Shown here: positions 1-8,634 of the stretch, in pieces
Layout: every line of letters starts with the position of its first letter
Numbering within the stretch: the stretch's first letter is position 1
Source of the DNA: Gaoshiqia sp050178015
GTDB taxonomy: Bacteria; Bacteroidota; Bacteroidia; Bacteroidales; Prolixibacteraceae
NCBI GenBank assembly: GCA_050178015.1
Contig: JBFXGM010000021.1
Location: forward strand, 1 to 64,000
Direction: 5' to 3'
Length of the DNA: 64,000 nucleotides
Notes under the pieces: generated by a model
What the model was told of the DNA's origin: nothing
What the model saw: only the letters and a program-made list of their open reading frames with translations
Databases searched by the model: none
Made by a program: the position numbers and the translations under genes

Positions 1-189
1 TTTTGACAACCCTGATTTTCATACCAAATCTACCCTTAGTGCGGTAAATTTAGCCCTTTTTCAGAAACAAACATTGATTACCAAACACTTACAACCGCAC
101 TAATTTTAAAGGGGACAAGTCAGGAAAGGTAGTGGTAAAAATTGCTGTTTCAGCATAAAGCATCCCAAAAAAAAGATCATTGATCTGCA

Positions 190-222
190 AGAAAACCCTG
201 TCCGGCAAGCGCCGGATCAGGG
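190..222 (-). terminator. Rho-independent terminator of the crtI-crtB-crtYcd operon
   Basis: A GC-rich hairpin (arms about 196-206 and 211-222, loop AAGC, one bulged base) is followed on the minus strand by TTTTCTT. It lies about 85 bases past the stop of the lycopene cyclase gene, the last gene of the leftward carotenoid operon. The rest of bases 1-307 shows no gene. Confidence 0.6.
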
Positions 223-307
223 ACTTTCATCCAACACAACGAAAAGCGGCCAACGCCAATTCTCAAAATCGACATCTCCTGCTGGCAGCTTTGGCGAAAG
301 CCTGCTT

Positions 308-997
308 TTAGTAATACCGCTGTTCCTTCAAGTTTTCGTAAATGGTCGTGTTCATCAGCAGAAGCAGAAAAAAGTATCCGGCATCCTCAACGGGAATGGT
401 GAACATGCGGATGTTCAGGATATGGTCGGGATGGTACTCAACCACAGGCAGACCGGTTAAAATGCCGTTAACGATCAAAAAGGGAACCATCGAGATCAGA
501 AAAGTTGCATAAAACTTGGTCAGGTGCTGTTTGAAGCGGTTCCGGAAAACAGTGTAGCCCAGATAAACAGCGGCAAAAAGAAAATTGAAGAACGTATAGT
601 ACTGCTCCCGGTGGGTCAGGCTTAAAACCGCAAAAGCAATGACCAAAACCAAGCTGAACGCGGCAAAAAGGTTTGGAAACTCAACCCTCGGGAAATACGT
701 TTTGAGCACCTCGTAAATGAACAGGCTGGCGTAGGGTATAATGATAAAAAACAACCACTCCTCTACTGGGAGCCCACTGAAATGGTAGCCGATCAGATAT
801 TCCGGATTGAAACTCCAGATATTGGCTTCGGTAAATTTCACGTCCCAAATCAGAAACAAAACTGCCGTAATCAGGATGGCCGGGAAAATATATTTCCACC
901 GGGTATAAAAATGCACCTTCCTGTCAAAGCTCAATACAAGTGGCACCAGGATGGTCCCCAACAGCAAACCGGCGTAGGTAAATTGTTTCCATTCCAT
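308..997 (-). CDS. crtYcd: Lycopene cyclase, fused CrtYc-CrtYd type
   Basis: Predicted integral-membrane lycopene cyclase that closes a beta-ionone ring on lycopene or a monocyclic precursor. The 229-residue protein has about six or seven hydrophobic helices in two related halves. Each half carries the family's proline-acid motif: PVEEWLFF near residue 77 and PVEDAGYFF near residue 200. That is the pattern of the two small CrtYc and CrtYd subunits of actinobacteria joined into one chain, the form known from Bacteroidota. The ATG directly follows the TAA of crtB with no gap, so the two are probably translationally coupled. It is the third gene of a leftward crtI-crtB-crtYcd operon. Whether it cyclises one or both ends cannot be seen; the cruF and crtD genes next door suggest one end stays open. 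Confidence 0.88.
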   Translation of the reverse strand: MEWKQFTYAGLLLGTILVPLVLSFDRKVHFYTRWKYIFPAILITAVLFLIWDVKFTEANIWSFNPEYLIGYHFSGLPVEEWLFFIIIPYASLFIYEVLKTYFPRVEFPNLFAAFSLVLVIAFAVLSLTHREQYYTFFNFLFAAVYLGYTVFRNRFKQHLTKFYATFLISMVPFLIVNGILTGLPVVEYHPDHILNIRMFTIPVEDAGYFFLLLLMNTTIYENLKEQRYY

Positions 998-1831
998 TTA
1001 AAAGATGTTGAAAGCATTTTTAAAATAAGCATTGGCCAAAAGATACATCTTTTTGGGATTGGATACGCGGTAACGTTGTTTTAATATCTGGGCAGGCTGC
1101 GCCCGCTTGATCTTCCAGAAAAGGCGCAGGTAGTATATATACGCCAGATAAACACCAAACCGTACTTGCTTTTTTAGGGCTTTTATTCCCTGGAAAGCCT
1201 CTGTGAAATCCTGTTCAATTTCGCGTTCAATTTTTTGTTTCGATGCCTGATCGAAATGATTGAAGTCGATGTCCTGAAAATAAATGCGTCCCTTGTTTTC
1301 GAAATCGTCCCTGGCATCGCGCAGGAAGTTCACCTTCTGAAAAGCGGAACCAAGTTTTCGTGCCGGTTCCACCAGCTGTTTATACTTTTCAGGCTCATCG
1401 AAATAGAAAACGCGCAGGCACATCAGCCCAACCACTTCCGCCGATCCGTAAATGTAAGTTTTGAGCAACTCGGGATCATAGCTTTTTTGATTCAGATCCA
1501 TCTCCATGCTCAGCAGAAAAGCGTCAATCAATTCCCGGTCGATGCCATATCGCCGCACGGCGTCCTGAAAACTGTCAATAATGGGATTTACACTGAACCC
1601 ACGCTCAATAGCCTTGAAGGTTTCCTGCTTGAACTCGTCCAAAATCAGCTGCTGATCCTGATCGAAAAAGGTATCCACAATTTCATCGGCATAGCGAACA
1701 AAGCCATAGATACTGTAGATGCCCGCCCGATATTTCCGGTTTAGCATCCGCACCCCCAACGAAAAGGACGTGCTATAATTCTGAGTCGTAATCCGACTGC
1801 AGTCCAGGTTATTTTTTCGATAGATGTCCAT
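998..1831 (-). CDS. crtB: Phytoene synthase
   Basis: Squalene/phytoene synthase family enzyme that condenses two geranylgeranyl diphosphates head to head into phytoene, the first committed step of C40 carotenoid synthesis. The 277-residue length is usual for bacterial CrtB. Both aspartate-rich motifs that bind diphosphate through magnesium are present: DEIVD at residues 49-53 and DARDD near residue 170, inside an NFLRDARDDFENKGR block typical of the family. The start overlaps the 3' end of crtI by 23 bases and the stop abuts the start of the cyclase gene, so all three are one transcription unit. A squalene synthase is unlikely given the neighbours. Confidence 0.93.
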   Translation of the reverse strand: MDIYRKNNLDCSRITTQNYSTSFSLGVRMLNRKYRAGIYSIYGFVRYADEIVDTFFDQDQQLILDEFKQETFKAIERGFSVNPIIDSFQDAVRRYGIDRELIDAFLLSMEMDLNQKSYDPELLKTYIYGSAEVVGLMCLRVFYFDEPEKYKQLVEPARKLGSAFQKVNFLRDARDDFENKGRIYFQDIDFNHFDQASKQKIEREIEQDFTEAFQGIKALKKQVRFGVYLAYIYYLRLFWKIKRAQPAQILKQRYRVSNPKKMYLLANAYFKNAFNIF

Positions 1832-3299
1832 GGTCTTTATGTATTCGTTCGGTTACTAATCGTGAGCTGATAACGGTCATGGGCAATCCGGTTCCGGGGA
1901 TGGTGGAAGCGCCGGTGTAGTAGAGGTTATTAAATTCTTCGTCTTTATTGGCCGGACGAAATCCGCCAACCTGGTTCAAGTCGTGCGCCAGACCGAGACC
2001 ACTGCCGCGGTACAGGTTAAACATGCTTTCCCAATGTTTTGGGTGATACACGATGCGGGTTTCGGTGTGGGCCGCAAAATCGAAGCCCGTACGTTCGCCC
2101 ATATCTTTCACAATGGCATCGGCAATCTCTTCGGCATCGCTCCAATCTTTTTTATAGCGCAAATCGGGCACCGGGCACAAAATGAAAACACTCTCCTTCC
2201 CTTCGGGCGCGTATGCCGGATTGTGCATCGACTGGATGTTGACGTAATAATAAGGCTTGTCCAGTTTAATGCTGTTTTTGAATATTTTGTTCGCGTATTC
2301 TTCAAAGTTCCGGCGCAGAAAATAATTGTGATGATACATGTTCGTCACCTTGGTATCCAGCCCCAGATAAATGGTCAGTGGGGCCAGCGTCCACTTTTTG
2401 CTGTCTAGTTTTTCGGGTGAAAACTTAGGTCGCCCTAAAACCTGTCCCCGAAAAGAAGCTGCATCGGCATTCACCACGAAAAGATCGGCTTCCCAGCGCT
2501 TTCCGGCTTTATCAATGAATGCTGAAACTCCCGTATGGTTTCTCTCGAAACGATCTGCCTCAACGCCAAAATGCATCTTCACACCGCGTTTGTTGAGTTC
2601 ATCCACCAAGCCCTCCACAATCTTATACATGCCGCCTTTCACATTGTGATACCCGTCGTGTACCAGCTCGGTGTAATTCAGCATGGAATAAACGGCAGGC
2701 GTATCAAACGGCGTGGCGCCCAAAAAGAAACCCACCAGCGAAAAAATCACTTTCACCTCAAACGAGTCGAAGTTTTTTTCCATCTCCCGCCACATCGAAT
2801 AAAACATTTTGGGTCCATGCTTAATCGGAACACGGGTAAGCTGAAGCAGATAGGAAAAGAGACTGTCAAAATTCTGCTTGATGACGATATTTTCAGTGTC
2901 GTGAAAAATTTCACCTGCGGCTTTCAGGAAACGAGCCACTTTCCTTTCCATATCAGGTTCTACCAATTGAAACTCGGCGGCCAGTTTTTTCAGGTTTTTA
3001 TATATCAAATAGCTTCGCGAATCACCCTCAAAGTGAACAGCATACAACGGATCCAGCTCTACAAACTCAAACGGCATGGGCATGCGGCAATACTCGGCCA
3101 GTTCTTTAAACTCGTAACTCATGCTGAAAAAAGTAGGGGCCATGTCGAATTTAAATCCGTTCTTTTCGAGTAAATTCAGACGGCCACCGGGGCGATGATA
3201 TTTTTCGATCATTTCCACCTCGTACCCATCAGTTGAAAGTCGCAGAGCGGTTGACAAACCCGCCAAGCCGGTTCCGATTATTAAGACTTTTTTCTTCAT
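1809..3299 (-). CDS. crtI: Phytoene desaturase (CrtI-type)
   Basis: FAD-dependent phytoene desaturase/isomerase that turns phytoene into lycopene by four desaturations. At 496 residues it matches bacterial CrtI. The N-terminus holds a dinucleotide fold (GTGLAGLSTALRL, residues 9-21) followed by an RPGGR flavin motif. The C-terminus carries the CrtI signature YYTGASTIPGTGLPM before a final helix. It differs in this signature from the crtD gene across the divergent promoter (see there), which supports separate substrates. It is the first gene of the leftward carotenoid operon; the ATG lies 2 bases inside the end of an inverted repeat that may be an operator. Confidence 0.93.
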   Translation of the reverse strand: MKKKVLIIGTGLAGLSTALRLSTDGYEVEMIEKYHRPGGRLNLLEKNGFKFDMAPTFFSMSYEFKELAEYCRMPMPFEFVELDPLYAVHFEGDSRSYLIYKNLKKLAAEFQLVEPDMERKVARFLKAAGEIFHDTENIVIKQNFDSLFSYLLQLTRVPIKHGPKMFYSMWREMEKNFDSFEVKVIFSLVGFFLGATPFDTPAVYSMLNYTELVHDGYHNVKGGMYKIVEGLVDELNKRGVKMHFGVEADRFERNHTGVSAFIDKAGKRWEADLFVVNADAASFRGQVLGRPKFSPEKLDSKKWTLAPLTIYLGLDTKVTNMYHHNYFLRRNFEEYANKIFKNSIKLDKPYYYVNIQSMHNPAYAPEGKESVFILCPVPDLRYKKDWSDAEEIADAIVKDMGERTGFDFAAHTETRIVYHPKHWESMFNLYRGSGLGLAHDLNQVGGFRPANKDEEFNNLYYTGASTIPGTGLPMTVISSRLVTERIHKDHGHLSKK

Positions 3300-3300
3300 G

Positions 3301-3330
3301 TGTTTAATAAATATTCTAGATCATTAAACA
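3301..3330. promoter_or_regulatory. Inverted repeat in the divergent crtI/crtD promoter region
   Basis: A perfect inverted repeat TGTTTAAT-N14-ATTAAACA lies in the 107-base gap between the divergent crtI and crtD genes, next to the crtI start codon. It could be an operator or an mRNA 5' hairpin for crtI. No regulator gene is in the cluster, so the binding protein is unknown. Confidence 0.4.
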
Positions 3331-3406
3331 AATAAGGCGGAAAATGTTTTAAGTAGATGATCATTTTTTTTCACCGCCTGAATAAATTTACGAAATTGCT
3401 GGAACC

Positions 3407-4879
3407 ATGAAGCAAAAAGCAGGAATCATAGGAGCGGGAATCGGCGGAATAGCAGTAGCCATCCGACTGGCCCGGTTGGGCTACCAGGTTGAGGTATTTG
3501 AACAATCCGCCCAGGCTGGCGGAAAGCTGAATGAGTTTCGGCAGGACGGTTTTCGCTTTGATACCGGCCCCTCCTTGTTTACCTTGCCGCACCTGGTGGA
3601 CGAGTTGCTGGACGAAGACCTTCGTTTTCGATATCGAAAACTCGATGTGGTGACCCAATATTTTTTTGACGACGGGACCCGGCTTTCTGCATTTGCCGAT
3701 GTGGAAAAGTTTGCAACCGAAGTGGAACAAAAAACACAGGTCCCGGCAAAACGGGTTCTGCGCTACCTGAAACAAGCGGCACAAATTTACCGGCTGACGG
3801 CGCCCATCTTCATCTTCAATTCCATTCACCGGTTTCGCAAACTATTTACGTGGCCCAACCTGGTGCGTGCGCTGCAAGCTTTCCGGCTGAAACCGTTTTC
3901 GACCCTGCATGGCTTAAACCAAAAAGCATTCTCCGACCCGCGGATCATTCAGCTGTTCGACCGCTACGCTACGTACAATGGCTCCAATCCCTACAAAACA
4001 CCCGGCACACTGAGTGTGATTTCGCATCTGGAGCACAACCTGGGGGCCTATTTCCCGGCTGGCGGCATGTACCAGCTTGTGGAAGCGCTGCTGGCCCAGG
4101 CCAATCGGTTAGGTGTCCGTTTTTTCTACGACACTCCGGTGGAGTCGGTAATCGCAGGGAAGAAAAGTGTTTCCGGGCTGCGAGTGAAGGGTGAAGATCG
4201 CAGCTACAACCTGGTTGTCAGCGATGTGGACATTCATCATTTTTACAGAACGCTGTTACCCGATTCCAGGCGGCTAAAGAAAATGGAGCGTACAGAACGG
4301 TCATCCTCGGCCCTCATTTTCTATTGGGGAATGAAAAAGCGTTTTCAGGAATTGGAGCTGCACAATATTTTTTTCAGCCAGGACTACCGGCACGAGTTTT
4401 CGTGTCTGTTCGAAACGAAAACCATCTCCGATGATCCCACCGTTTACGTTTTTATCAGCAGTAAAGGAAACGAGGCAGATGCACCGGCAGGCATGGAAAA
4501 CTGGTTTGTGATGGTGAATGCACCGGAGCATAACGGTCAAAATTGGGAGGAACTTCGGCAGAAAACCAGAAAAAACATCTTGGCAAAGCTGCAGCGGATG
4601 CTTCATGAGGAAATTGAAAACCAGATTTTGTTTGAAAAAATACTCGACCCCGTAAAAATTGAAACACGTACCGGTTCGTTTCAGGGGGCCATGTACGGGC
4701 CAAGTTCCAACAGCCCATTTTCGGCGTTCAACCGTCACCCGAATTTCAGGCGCGATATCCAGGGCCTTTATTTTTCAGGAGGCAGCGTGCATCCGGGTGG
4801 CGGGATTCCGCTGTGTTTGTCGTCGGCCAACATTGTTGCCGAAATCGTGGAAGAACAGTTAACTGAAAAACATGAATAA
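3407..4879 (+). CDS. crtD: 1-hydroxycarotenoid 3,4-desaturase (CrtD-like)
   Basis: Second CrtI-family FAD desaturase, 490 residues, predicted to add the 3',4' double bond at the hydroxylated open end of the carotenoid. The N-terminus has GAGIGGIAVAIRLARLG (residues 8-24), then AQAGGKLNEF. The C-terminal signature is YFSGGSVHPGGGIPLCL, the SVHPGGG form typical of CrtD, unlike the STIPGTG form of the crtI gene on the other side of the promoter. It heads a rightward operon and overlaps cruF by 8 bases; pairing with cruF, a 1',2'-hydratase, fits a hydratase-then-desaturase sequence. A role in oxidising other carotenoid ends cannot be excluded. Confidence 0.82.
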   Translation: MKQKAGIIGAGIGGIAVAIRLARLGYQVEVFEQSAQAGGKLNEFRQDGFRFDTGPSLFTLPHLVDELLDEDLRFRYRKLDVVTQYFFDDGTRLSAFADVEKFATEVEQKTQVPAKRVLRYLKQAAQIYRLTAPIFIFNSIHRFRKLFTWPNLVRALQAFRLKPFSTLHGLNQKAFSDPRIIQLFDRYATYNGSNPYKTPGTLSVISHLEHNLGAYFPAGGMYQLVEALLAQANRLGVRFFYDTPVESVIAGKKSVSGLRVKGEDRSYNLVVSDVDIHHFYRTLLPDSRRLKKMERTERSSSALIFYWGMKKRFQELELHNIFFSQDYRHEFSCLFETKTISDDPTVYVFISSKGNEADAPAGMENWFVMVNAPEHNGQNWEELRQKTRKNILAKLQRMLHEEIENQILFEKILDPVKIETRTGSFQGAMYGPSSNSPFSAFNRHPNFRRDIQGLYFSGGSVHPGGGIPLCLSSANIVAEIVEEQLTEKHE

Positions 4880-5534
4880 ACCTGAAATCACAAAAAGGCT
4901 AAAGCTAGTGCTGGTAATCCTTTATCTGGTCGGAATTGCCGGATTTTCGATGCAGTGGAGCTATTCGCTTTTTGCGAACCTCACTCCGCTCAACCTGCTA
5001 CTCACTTTTGCTATGCTGCTTTTGGCGCATGAAGGTTGGGACCTGAAAACAGTACTTGTACTGTCCAGTGTTGCCTTCATCGGATTTGTTGCCGAACTCA
5101 TTGGGGTACATACGCAGTGGCTGTTTGGCCATTACTGGTACGGGCCGACACTAGGACTCAAACTGCTCGAAACCCCGATACTGATTGGCATCAACTGGCT
5201 GGTGCTCTCGTATGGCGTTTACGTTTTGCTGGCGCCACTCAATTTGGGAAGACTGATACCCTTTGCAGGCGCCCTGCTGATGGTACTGTTTGATTTTGTG
5301 ATGGAACCGGTAGCGGTATCACTGAATATGTGGCAGTGGGCCGGCGAACAAATACCGTTAAAAAACTATCTGGACTGGTACCTGATTTCGTGCCTGATTT
5401 TTGCTGTGATGTACTTTTTAAAGGTAAAACTGAGAAACAAACTGGCGGTTTGGATTTTGCTGATCCAGTTCCTGTTTTTTCTCGTATTAAATTTCATTTT
5501 AAAACCAACAGCATGGGAATCCTTATTGCCATAA
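4872..5534 (+). CDS. cruF: Carotenoid 1',2'-hydratase (CruF/DUF422 family)
   Basis: Membrane protein of 220 residues, mostly hydrophobic helices, of the CruF carotenoid hydratase family. Members add water across the 1',2' double bond of an acyclic carotenoid end and give a tertiary hydroxyl. The recognisable block is GVHTQWLFGHYWYGPTLG near residues 78-95, followed by TPILIGINWLVLSYG. The gene overlaps crtD by 8 bases upstream and crtW by 22 bases downstream, so it is translationally coupled to both. The hydroxyl it makes is the likely attachment point for the sugar added by the glycosyltransferase three genes on. Confidence 0.82.
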   Translation: MNKPEITKRLKLVLVILYLVGIAGFSMQWSYSLFANLTPLNLLLTFAMLLLAHEGWDLKTVLVLSSVAFIGFVAELIGVHTQWLFGHYWYGPTLGLKLLETPILIGINWLVLSYGVYVLLAPLNLGRLIPFAGALLMVLFDFVMEPVAVSLNMWQWAGEQIPLKNYLDWYLISCLIFAVMYFLKVKLRNKLAVWILLIQFLFFLVLNFILKPTAWESLLP

Positions 5535-6208
5535 TCGTTTTGCTTTGCTGGGCTGCACACCTGCTGTACAGCCTGCTCCTGGTGCCGGTTGCCCTCTCGT
5601 CGGGATGGATGTATGTGCATGTGTTGCTGCAAGCCTATTTATACACCGGGCTGTTCATCACCGGGCACGATGCCATGCATGGCTTGGTGAGCAAGCGCCT
5701 GTATGTGAACACCATCGTCGGATGGATCTCGTCGCTGTTGTTTGCAGGCCTTTCGTACCAAAAACTGCGAACCAACCACTATCAACACCACCTGTATCCG
5801 GCCAGCGAAAAAGACCCCGATTATTACATAAGCTCGCAAAATTTCTTAGTTTGGTGGTTTGTTTTTCTGAGGCGATATGCCACCATCTGGCAGTTTCTGT
5901 TTATGGCTGTTGCTTTCAATCTATTGAAGATTTGGTTCGACAATGCCAGCCTGATTGTATTTTGGATCGTGCCCGCCGTACTAGCCACCTTTCAGCTGTT
6001 TTTTGTGGGAACGTACCTGCCCCACCGCAAGCCGCATCTCGAAAACATGGAGCCCCATCGCGCACGAAGCCAAAGCGGACCGCACTGGTGGGCCATGCTG
6101 AGCTGCTATTTTTTTGGCTATCACTGGGAACACCACGAAATGCCGCGTGTGCCGTGGTGGCAATTGTTCCGCGAAAAAGACAAACGCAAACAGGAGGTTG
6201 GCCTATGA
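5513..6208 (+). CDS. crtW: Beta-carotene 4-ketolase (CrtW)
   Basis: Membrane di-iron oxygenase that puts a keto group at C4 of a beta-ionone ring. The ATG at 5513 gives 231 residues, close to known CrtW proteins; an upstream extension in the same frame lies inside cruF and is rejected. The histidine motifs that bind iron are clear: HDAMHG, HYQHHLYPASEKDPDY, and FGYHWEHHEMPRVPWWQL near the C-terminus. The LSYQK and GTYLPH stretches also match cyanobacterial-type CrtW. It overlaps cruF by 22 bases and shares an ATGA with the acyltransferase gene. No crtZ hydroxylase is seen nearby, so the ring is probably ketolated but not hydroxylated. Confidence 0.9.
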   Translation: MGILIAIIVLLCWAAHLLYSLLLVPVALSSGWMYVHVLLQAYLYTGLFITGHDAMHGLVSKRLYVNTIVGWISSLLFAGLSYQKLRTNHYQHHLYPASEKDPDYYISSQNFLVWWFVFLRRYATIWQFLFMAVAFNLLKIWFDNASLIVFWIVPAVLATFQLFFVGTYLPHRKPHLENMEPHRARSQSGPHWWAMLSCYFFGYHWEHHEMPRVPWWQLFREKDKRKQEVGL

Positions 6209-6813
6209 TTTCTGCCCGTCACCATCTGCTGGCCATCTGGTTTTTCGATCTTTATTTTCGGCTGAAAATGAAGATGCACTTTCGCGGGATTTCCATCGAA
6301 GGAGATGAACCTGAACCCGGAAAACCTGTCCTCTTGCTGCAAAATCATTTTAGCTGGTGGGACGGCTACTGGTCGTTTTACCTGAGTCGCCGTTTTTTCA
6401 AAAAGAAATTTCACGTGATGATGCTGGAAAAACAGCTTCGGAAGCGCATGTTCATCAATCGGTGCGGCGCTTTTTCGGTTCAACCGGAATCGCGCGATTT
6501 GGTACAATCCGTAACGTATGCCGCCCGACAGCTAAATAACCCGCAAAACCTGGTCTGCCTGTATCCACAAGGAGAAATACAGTCGCAACATGTGCATCCT
6601 GTTCGGTTTAAAAAAGGGGCCTCCCGCATACTTCAACAGGCCAAAACAGCTGTGCAGGTTTACTTTTGCGTGGTATTGGTCGATTACTTCAGCCGTCCCA
6701 AGCCAATGGTTCGCTTATATTTGCAGCGTTATGCGGGTGAAACTTCTGCCACCGGCATGGAGACAGCCTACCGGATTTTTCAGGAACAATGCATAAACAA
6801 ACAACATGAATGA
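6205..6813 (+). CDS. Acyltransferase of the PlsC-like fold, probably carotenoid-glycoside acyltransferase (CruD-like role)
   Basis: Lysophospholipid-acyltransferase-like protein of 202 residues. The catalytic H-x4-D motif is visible as NHFSWWDG near residue 48, and a second conserved block YPQGEIQSQ near residue 119 corresponds to the family's FPEG-type substrate loop. The start at 6205 is set by the ATGA overlap with crtW. The stop overlaps the glycosyltransferase gene by 8 bases. Chlorobaculum uses a glycosyltransferase (CruC) plus an acyltransferase (CruD) to build carotenoid glycoside esters; by position this gene is the likely functional counterpart. The alternative is a general phospholipid acyltransferase recruited into the operon. 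Confidence 0.75.
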   Translation: MISARHHLLAIWFFDLYFRLKMKMHFRGISIEGDEPEPGKPVLLLQNHFSWWDGYWSFYLSRRFFKKKFHVMMLEKQLRKRMFINRCGAFSVQPESRDLVQSVTYAARQLNNPQNLVCLYPQGEIQSQHVHPVRFKKGASRILQQAKTAVQVYFCVVLVDYFSRPKPMVRLYLQRYAGETSATGMETAYRIFQEQCINKQHE

Positions 6814-7909
6814 CCTAATTCTGCTTTCCTGGTTCTTACTGGGTTTTCTGATCGTCCGCACACTGATCGCCCTGGTTAATGCAGTCAGCCAGCCATACCT
6901 GAGCGAAGCAACGAAAGTTGATCTCGCCCGCGTATCCATCCTGGTTCCTGCACGAAATGAGGAGAATAACCTTCCCCGGCTGCTGCATTCTCTGCTGCAA
7001 TTGGATTATCCCAACGTTGAAGTGTGGGTATGCGACGACCAGTCGACTGATAAAACTGCAAGCCTGTTGCAAGAGTGGCAATCCAAAGACAGTCGCCTCC
7101 ACTTTTTCCGGGGCGAACCGCTGCCGCCATCCTGGACCGGCAAAAATTTCGCCTGCCACCAGTTGGCTCAAAAAGCCACCGGCGATTACCTGTTGTTTAT
7201 AGATGCCGATATTTCCCTCTCGCCGCAAGCACTTCAAAAGGCGCTGGCCTATTTTCGGTCGCACCGGTTGACTTTATTGTCCATCTTCCCGCAACAGAAA
7301 ATGCAAACGACAGCCGAAAAGGTCAGTGTTCCGTTCATGAACTGGGCCTTACTGAATTTATTGCCGCTCCCTTTCGTCCTGAATATGAAAAATCCACTGT
7401 TTGCCGCAGCCAACGGACAATTTATGCTATTTTCCGCCACGGAATATCACGAAAATCAGTGGCATGAGCAAGTGAAAGACAAGCATGTGGAAGATATCTG
7501 GATGGTCCGCCGGATGAAACAGGCCGGGAAACGGGTGGCGGTTTTACTCGGCAACCAGGATGTTTATTGCCGTATGTACACCAGCTACCAGGAAGGGCTG
7601 CAAGGGTTCTCGCGCAATGTGCATGAATTTTTTCTGGGCAGCCGACTGTTGATGGTTCTTTTCTGGCTGGGATTAATGACTGCTCCGGCCGTCATTTTTC
7701 TATCGTTTGGCCTTGCCGGATTTATCGTTTATCTGGTCATTTTACTTCTTAACCGCCTTTTGGTGGCCTGGGCAAGTCGCCAGTCAGTATGTACGAGCTT
7801 GCTCTTTCATCCGCTCAACATGTTTTTCTTTACGCACGTCATGATTCATAATATTTGTCTAGCAATCAATCATACCGGAAAATGGAAAGGTCGTTCCATA
7901 AATATTTAA
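6806..7909 (+). CDS. Family 2 glycosyltransferase, probable carotenoid glycosyltransferase (CruC/CrtQ-like)
   Basis: GT-A fold glycosyltransferase of 367 residues. A membrane anchor at residues 1-25 precedes the nucleotide-sugar domain with PARNEENN and CDDQSTDKT; DADIS near residue 133 is the DxD metal site, and a VEDIWMVRRMKQAG block resembles the acceptor-side ED motif. Two to four C-terminal hydrophobic helices end the protein. This layout is that of CrtQ and CruC, enzymes that attach a sugar to a carotenoid carboxyl or hydroxyl group. The overlaps with the acyltransferase (8 bases) and the next gene (28 bases) place it firmly in the carotenoid operon. The inferred acceptor is the 1'-hydroxyl made by CruF. 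Confidence 0.78.
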   Translation: MNDLILLSWFLLGFLIVRTLIALVNAVSQPYLSEATKVDLARVSILVPARNEENNLPRLLHSLLQLDYPNVEVWVCDDQSTDKTASLLQEWQSKDSRLHFFRGEPLPPSWTGKNFACHQLAQKATGDYLLFIDADISLSPQALQKALAYFRSHRLTLLSIFPQQKMQTTAEKVSVPFMNWALLNLLPLPFVLNMKNPLFAAANGQFMLFSATEYHENQWHEQVKDKHVEDIWMVRRMKQAGKRVAVLLGNQDVYCRMYTSYQEGLQGFSRNVHEFFLGSRLLMVLFWLGLMTAPAVIFLSFGLAGFIVYLVILLLNRLLVAWASRQSVCTSLLFHPLNMFFFTHVMIHNICLAINHTGKWKGRSINI

Positions 7910-8622
7910 AGCTGCTTACCGTTATCCTTGTCATGCTGAATTTTGTTGCACCGGCACAAAACCTGAAGGATTACCGCTGCCGATACTTCCACGCCTACCT
8001 GGAAGGAGATATGGAACCGTGGCTGGAATGGGCCGAAGAAATAGAAGCCAATCACCCACAAGAACTGGACTGGATGCTGGTTGCCCTGCAAGCCCGCTAT
8101 GGACTCATTGGCTATTATTTTGGGACCGACCAGAAGTCGAAAATCAAAAACGTATTGCAGGCTGCCCGCTCACAACTGGAACCTTTGTTGGAAAAGCACC
8201 CGCAGGATGCCCGGCTGCACAGCCTGAAAGCTGCTTTTCAGGCTTTCGAAATCGGTTTGGCCATGTACAAAGCCCCACTTCTGGGGCCAAAAGTAGAATC
8301 GTCTATCCAGCGTGCCGTGCAACTTGGCCCGGAGGAGCCCCAAGCCTGGCTCGAAGAAGGAAATTCGCTGTACAACCGCCCGGTCCTTTTTGGCGGCGAT
8401 AAGAAACAAGCCATCCAGGTTTACCGCAAGGCACTGGGCCTGTTCAAGCAGGATCGGGAAAAATGTAACTTTCTGCGGGTGCTAACCGAAGTTTTTATCA
8501 TGAAAGGGTACTACGAAACCGGGCAACAGCAACTTTACCGGCAGACCAGGCAGAGCCTGGAAAACCAATACGGCAAACTTCCCTGGCTCGACGATTTCCT
8601 CCCTGCCGACATCATTCCCTAA
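7882..8622 (+). CDS. Exported TPR-like protein of unknown function, last gene of the carotenoid operon
   Basis: A 246-residue protein starting at ATG 7882, chosen because it gives a clean signal peptide (basic MERSFHKYLK, then a hydrophobic run ending in APAQN). The rest is helical and TPR-like: pairs of helices around residues 50-130 and a block containing NRPVLFGGDKKQAIQVYRK near residue 180 that reads as a TPR repeat. It overlaps the glycosyltransferase gene by 28 bases, so it is co-translated with the carotenoid genes. No enzymatic motif is seen. A periplasmic role in assembly, transport or membrane placement of the carotenoid glycolipid is an inference from position only. Confidence 0.75.
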   Translation: MERSFHKYLKLLTVILVMLNFVAPAQNLKDYRCRYFHAYLEGDMEPWLEWAEEIEANHPQELDWMLVALQARYGLIGYYFGTDQKSKIKNVLQAARSQLEPLLEKHPQDARLHSLKAAFQAFEIGLAMYKAPLLGPKVESSIQRAVQLGPEEPQAWLEEGNSLYNRPVLFGGDKKQAIQVYRKALGLFKQDREKCNFLRVLTEVFIMKGYYETGQQQLYRQTRQSLENQYGKLPWLDDFLPADIIP

Positions 8623-8634
8623 AACGGTGCGGAA

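Noticed and set aside
5330..5512. Longer N-terminus for the crtW gene
   Set aside because: The in-frame extension lies inside cruF and has no resemblance to CrtW; the ATG at 5513 gives the normal length.
5545..6204. Long N-terminal extension of the acyltransferase gene
   Set aside because: It is the out-of-frame shadow of crtW; the acyltransferase begins at the ATGA overlap at 6205.
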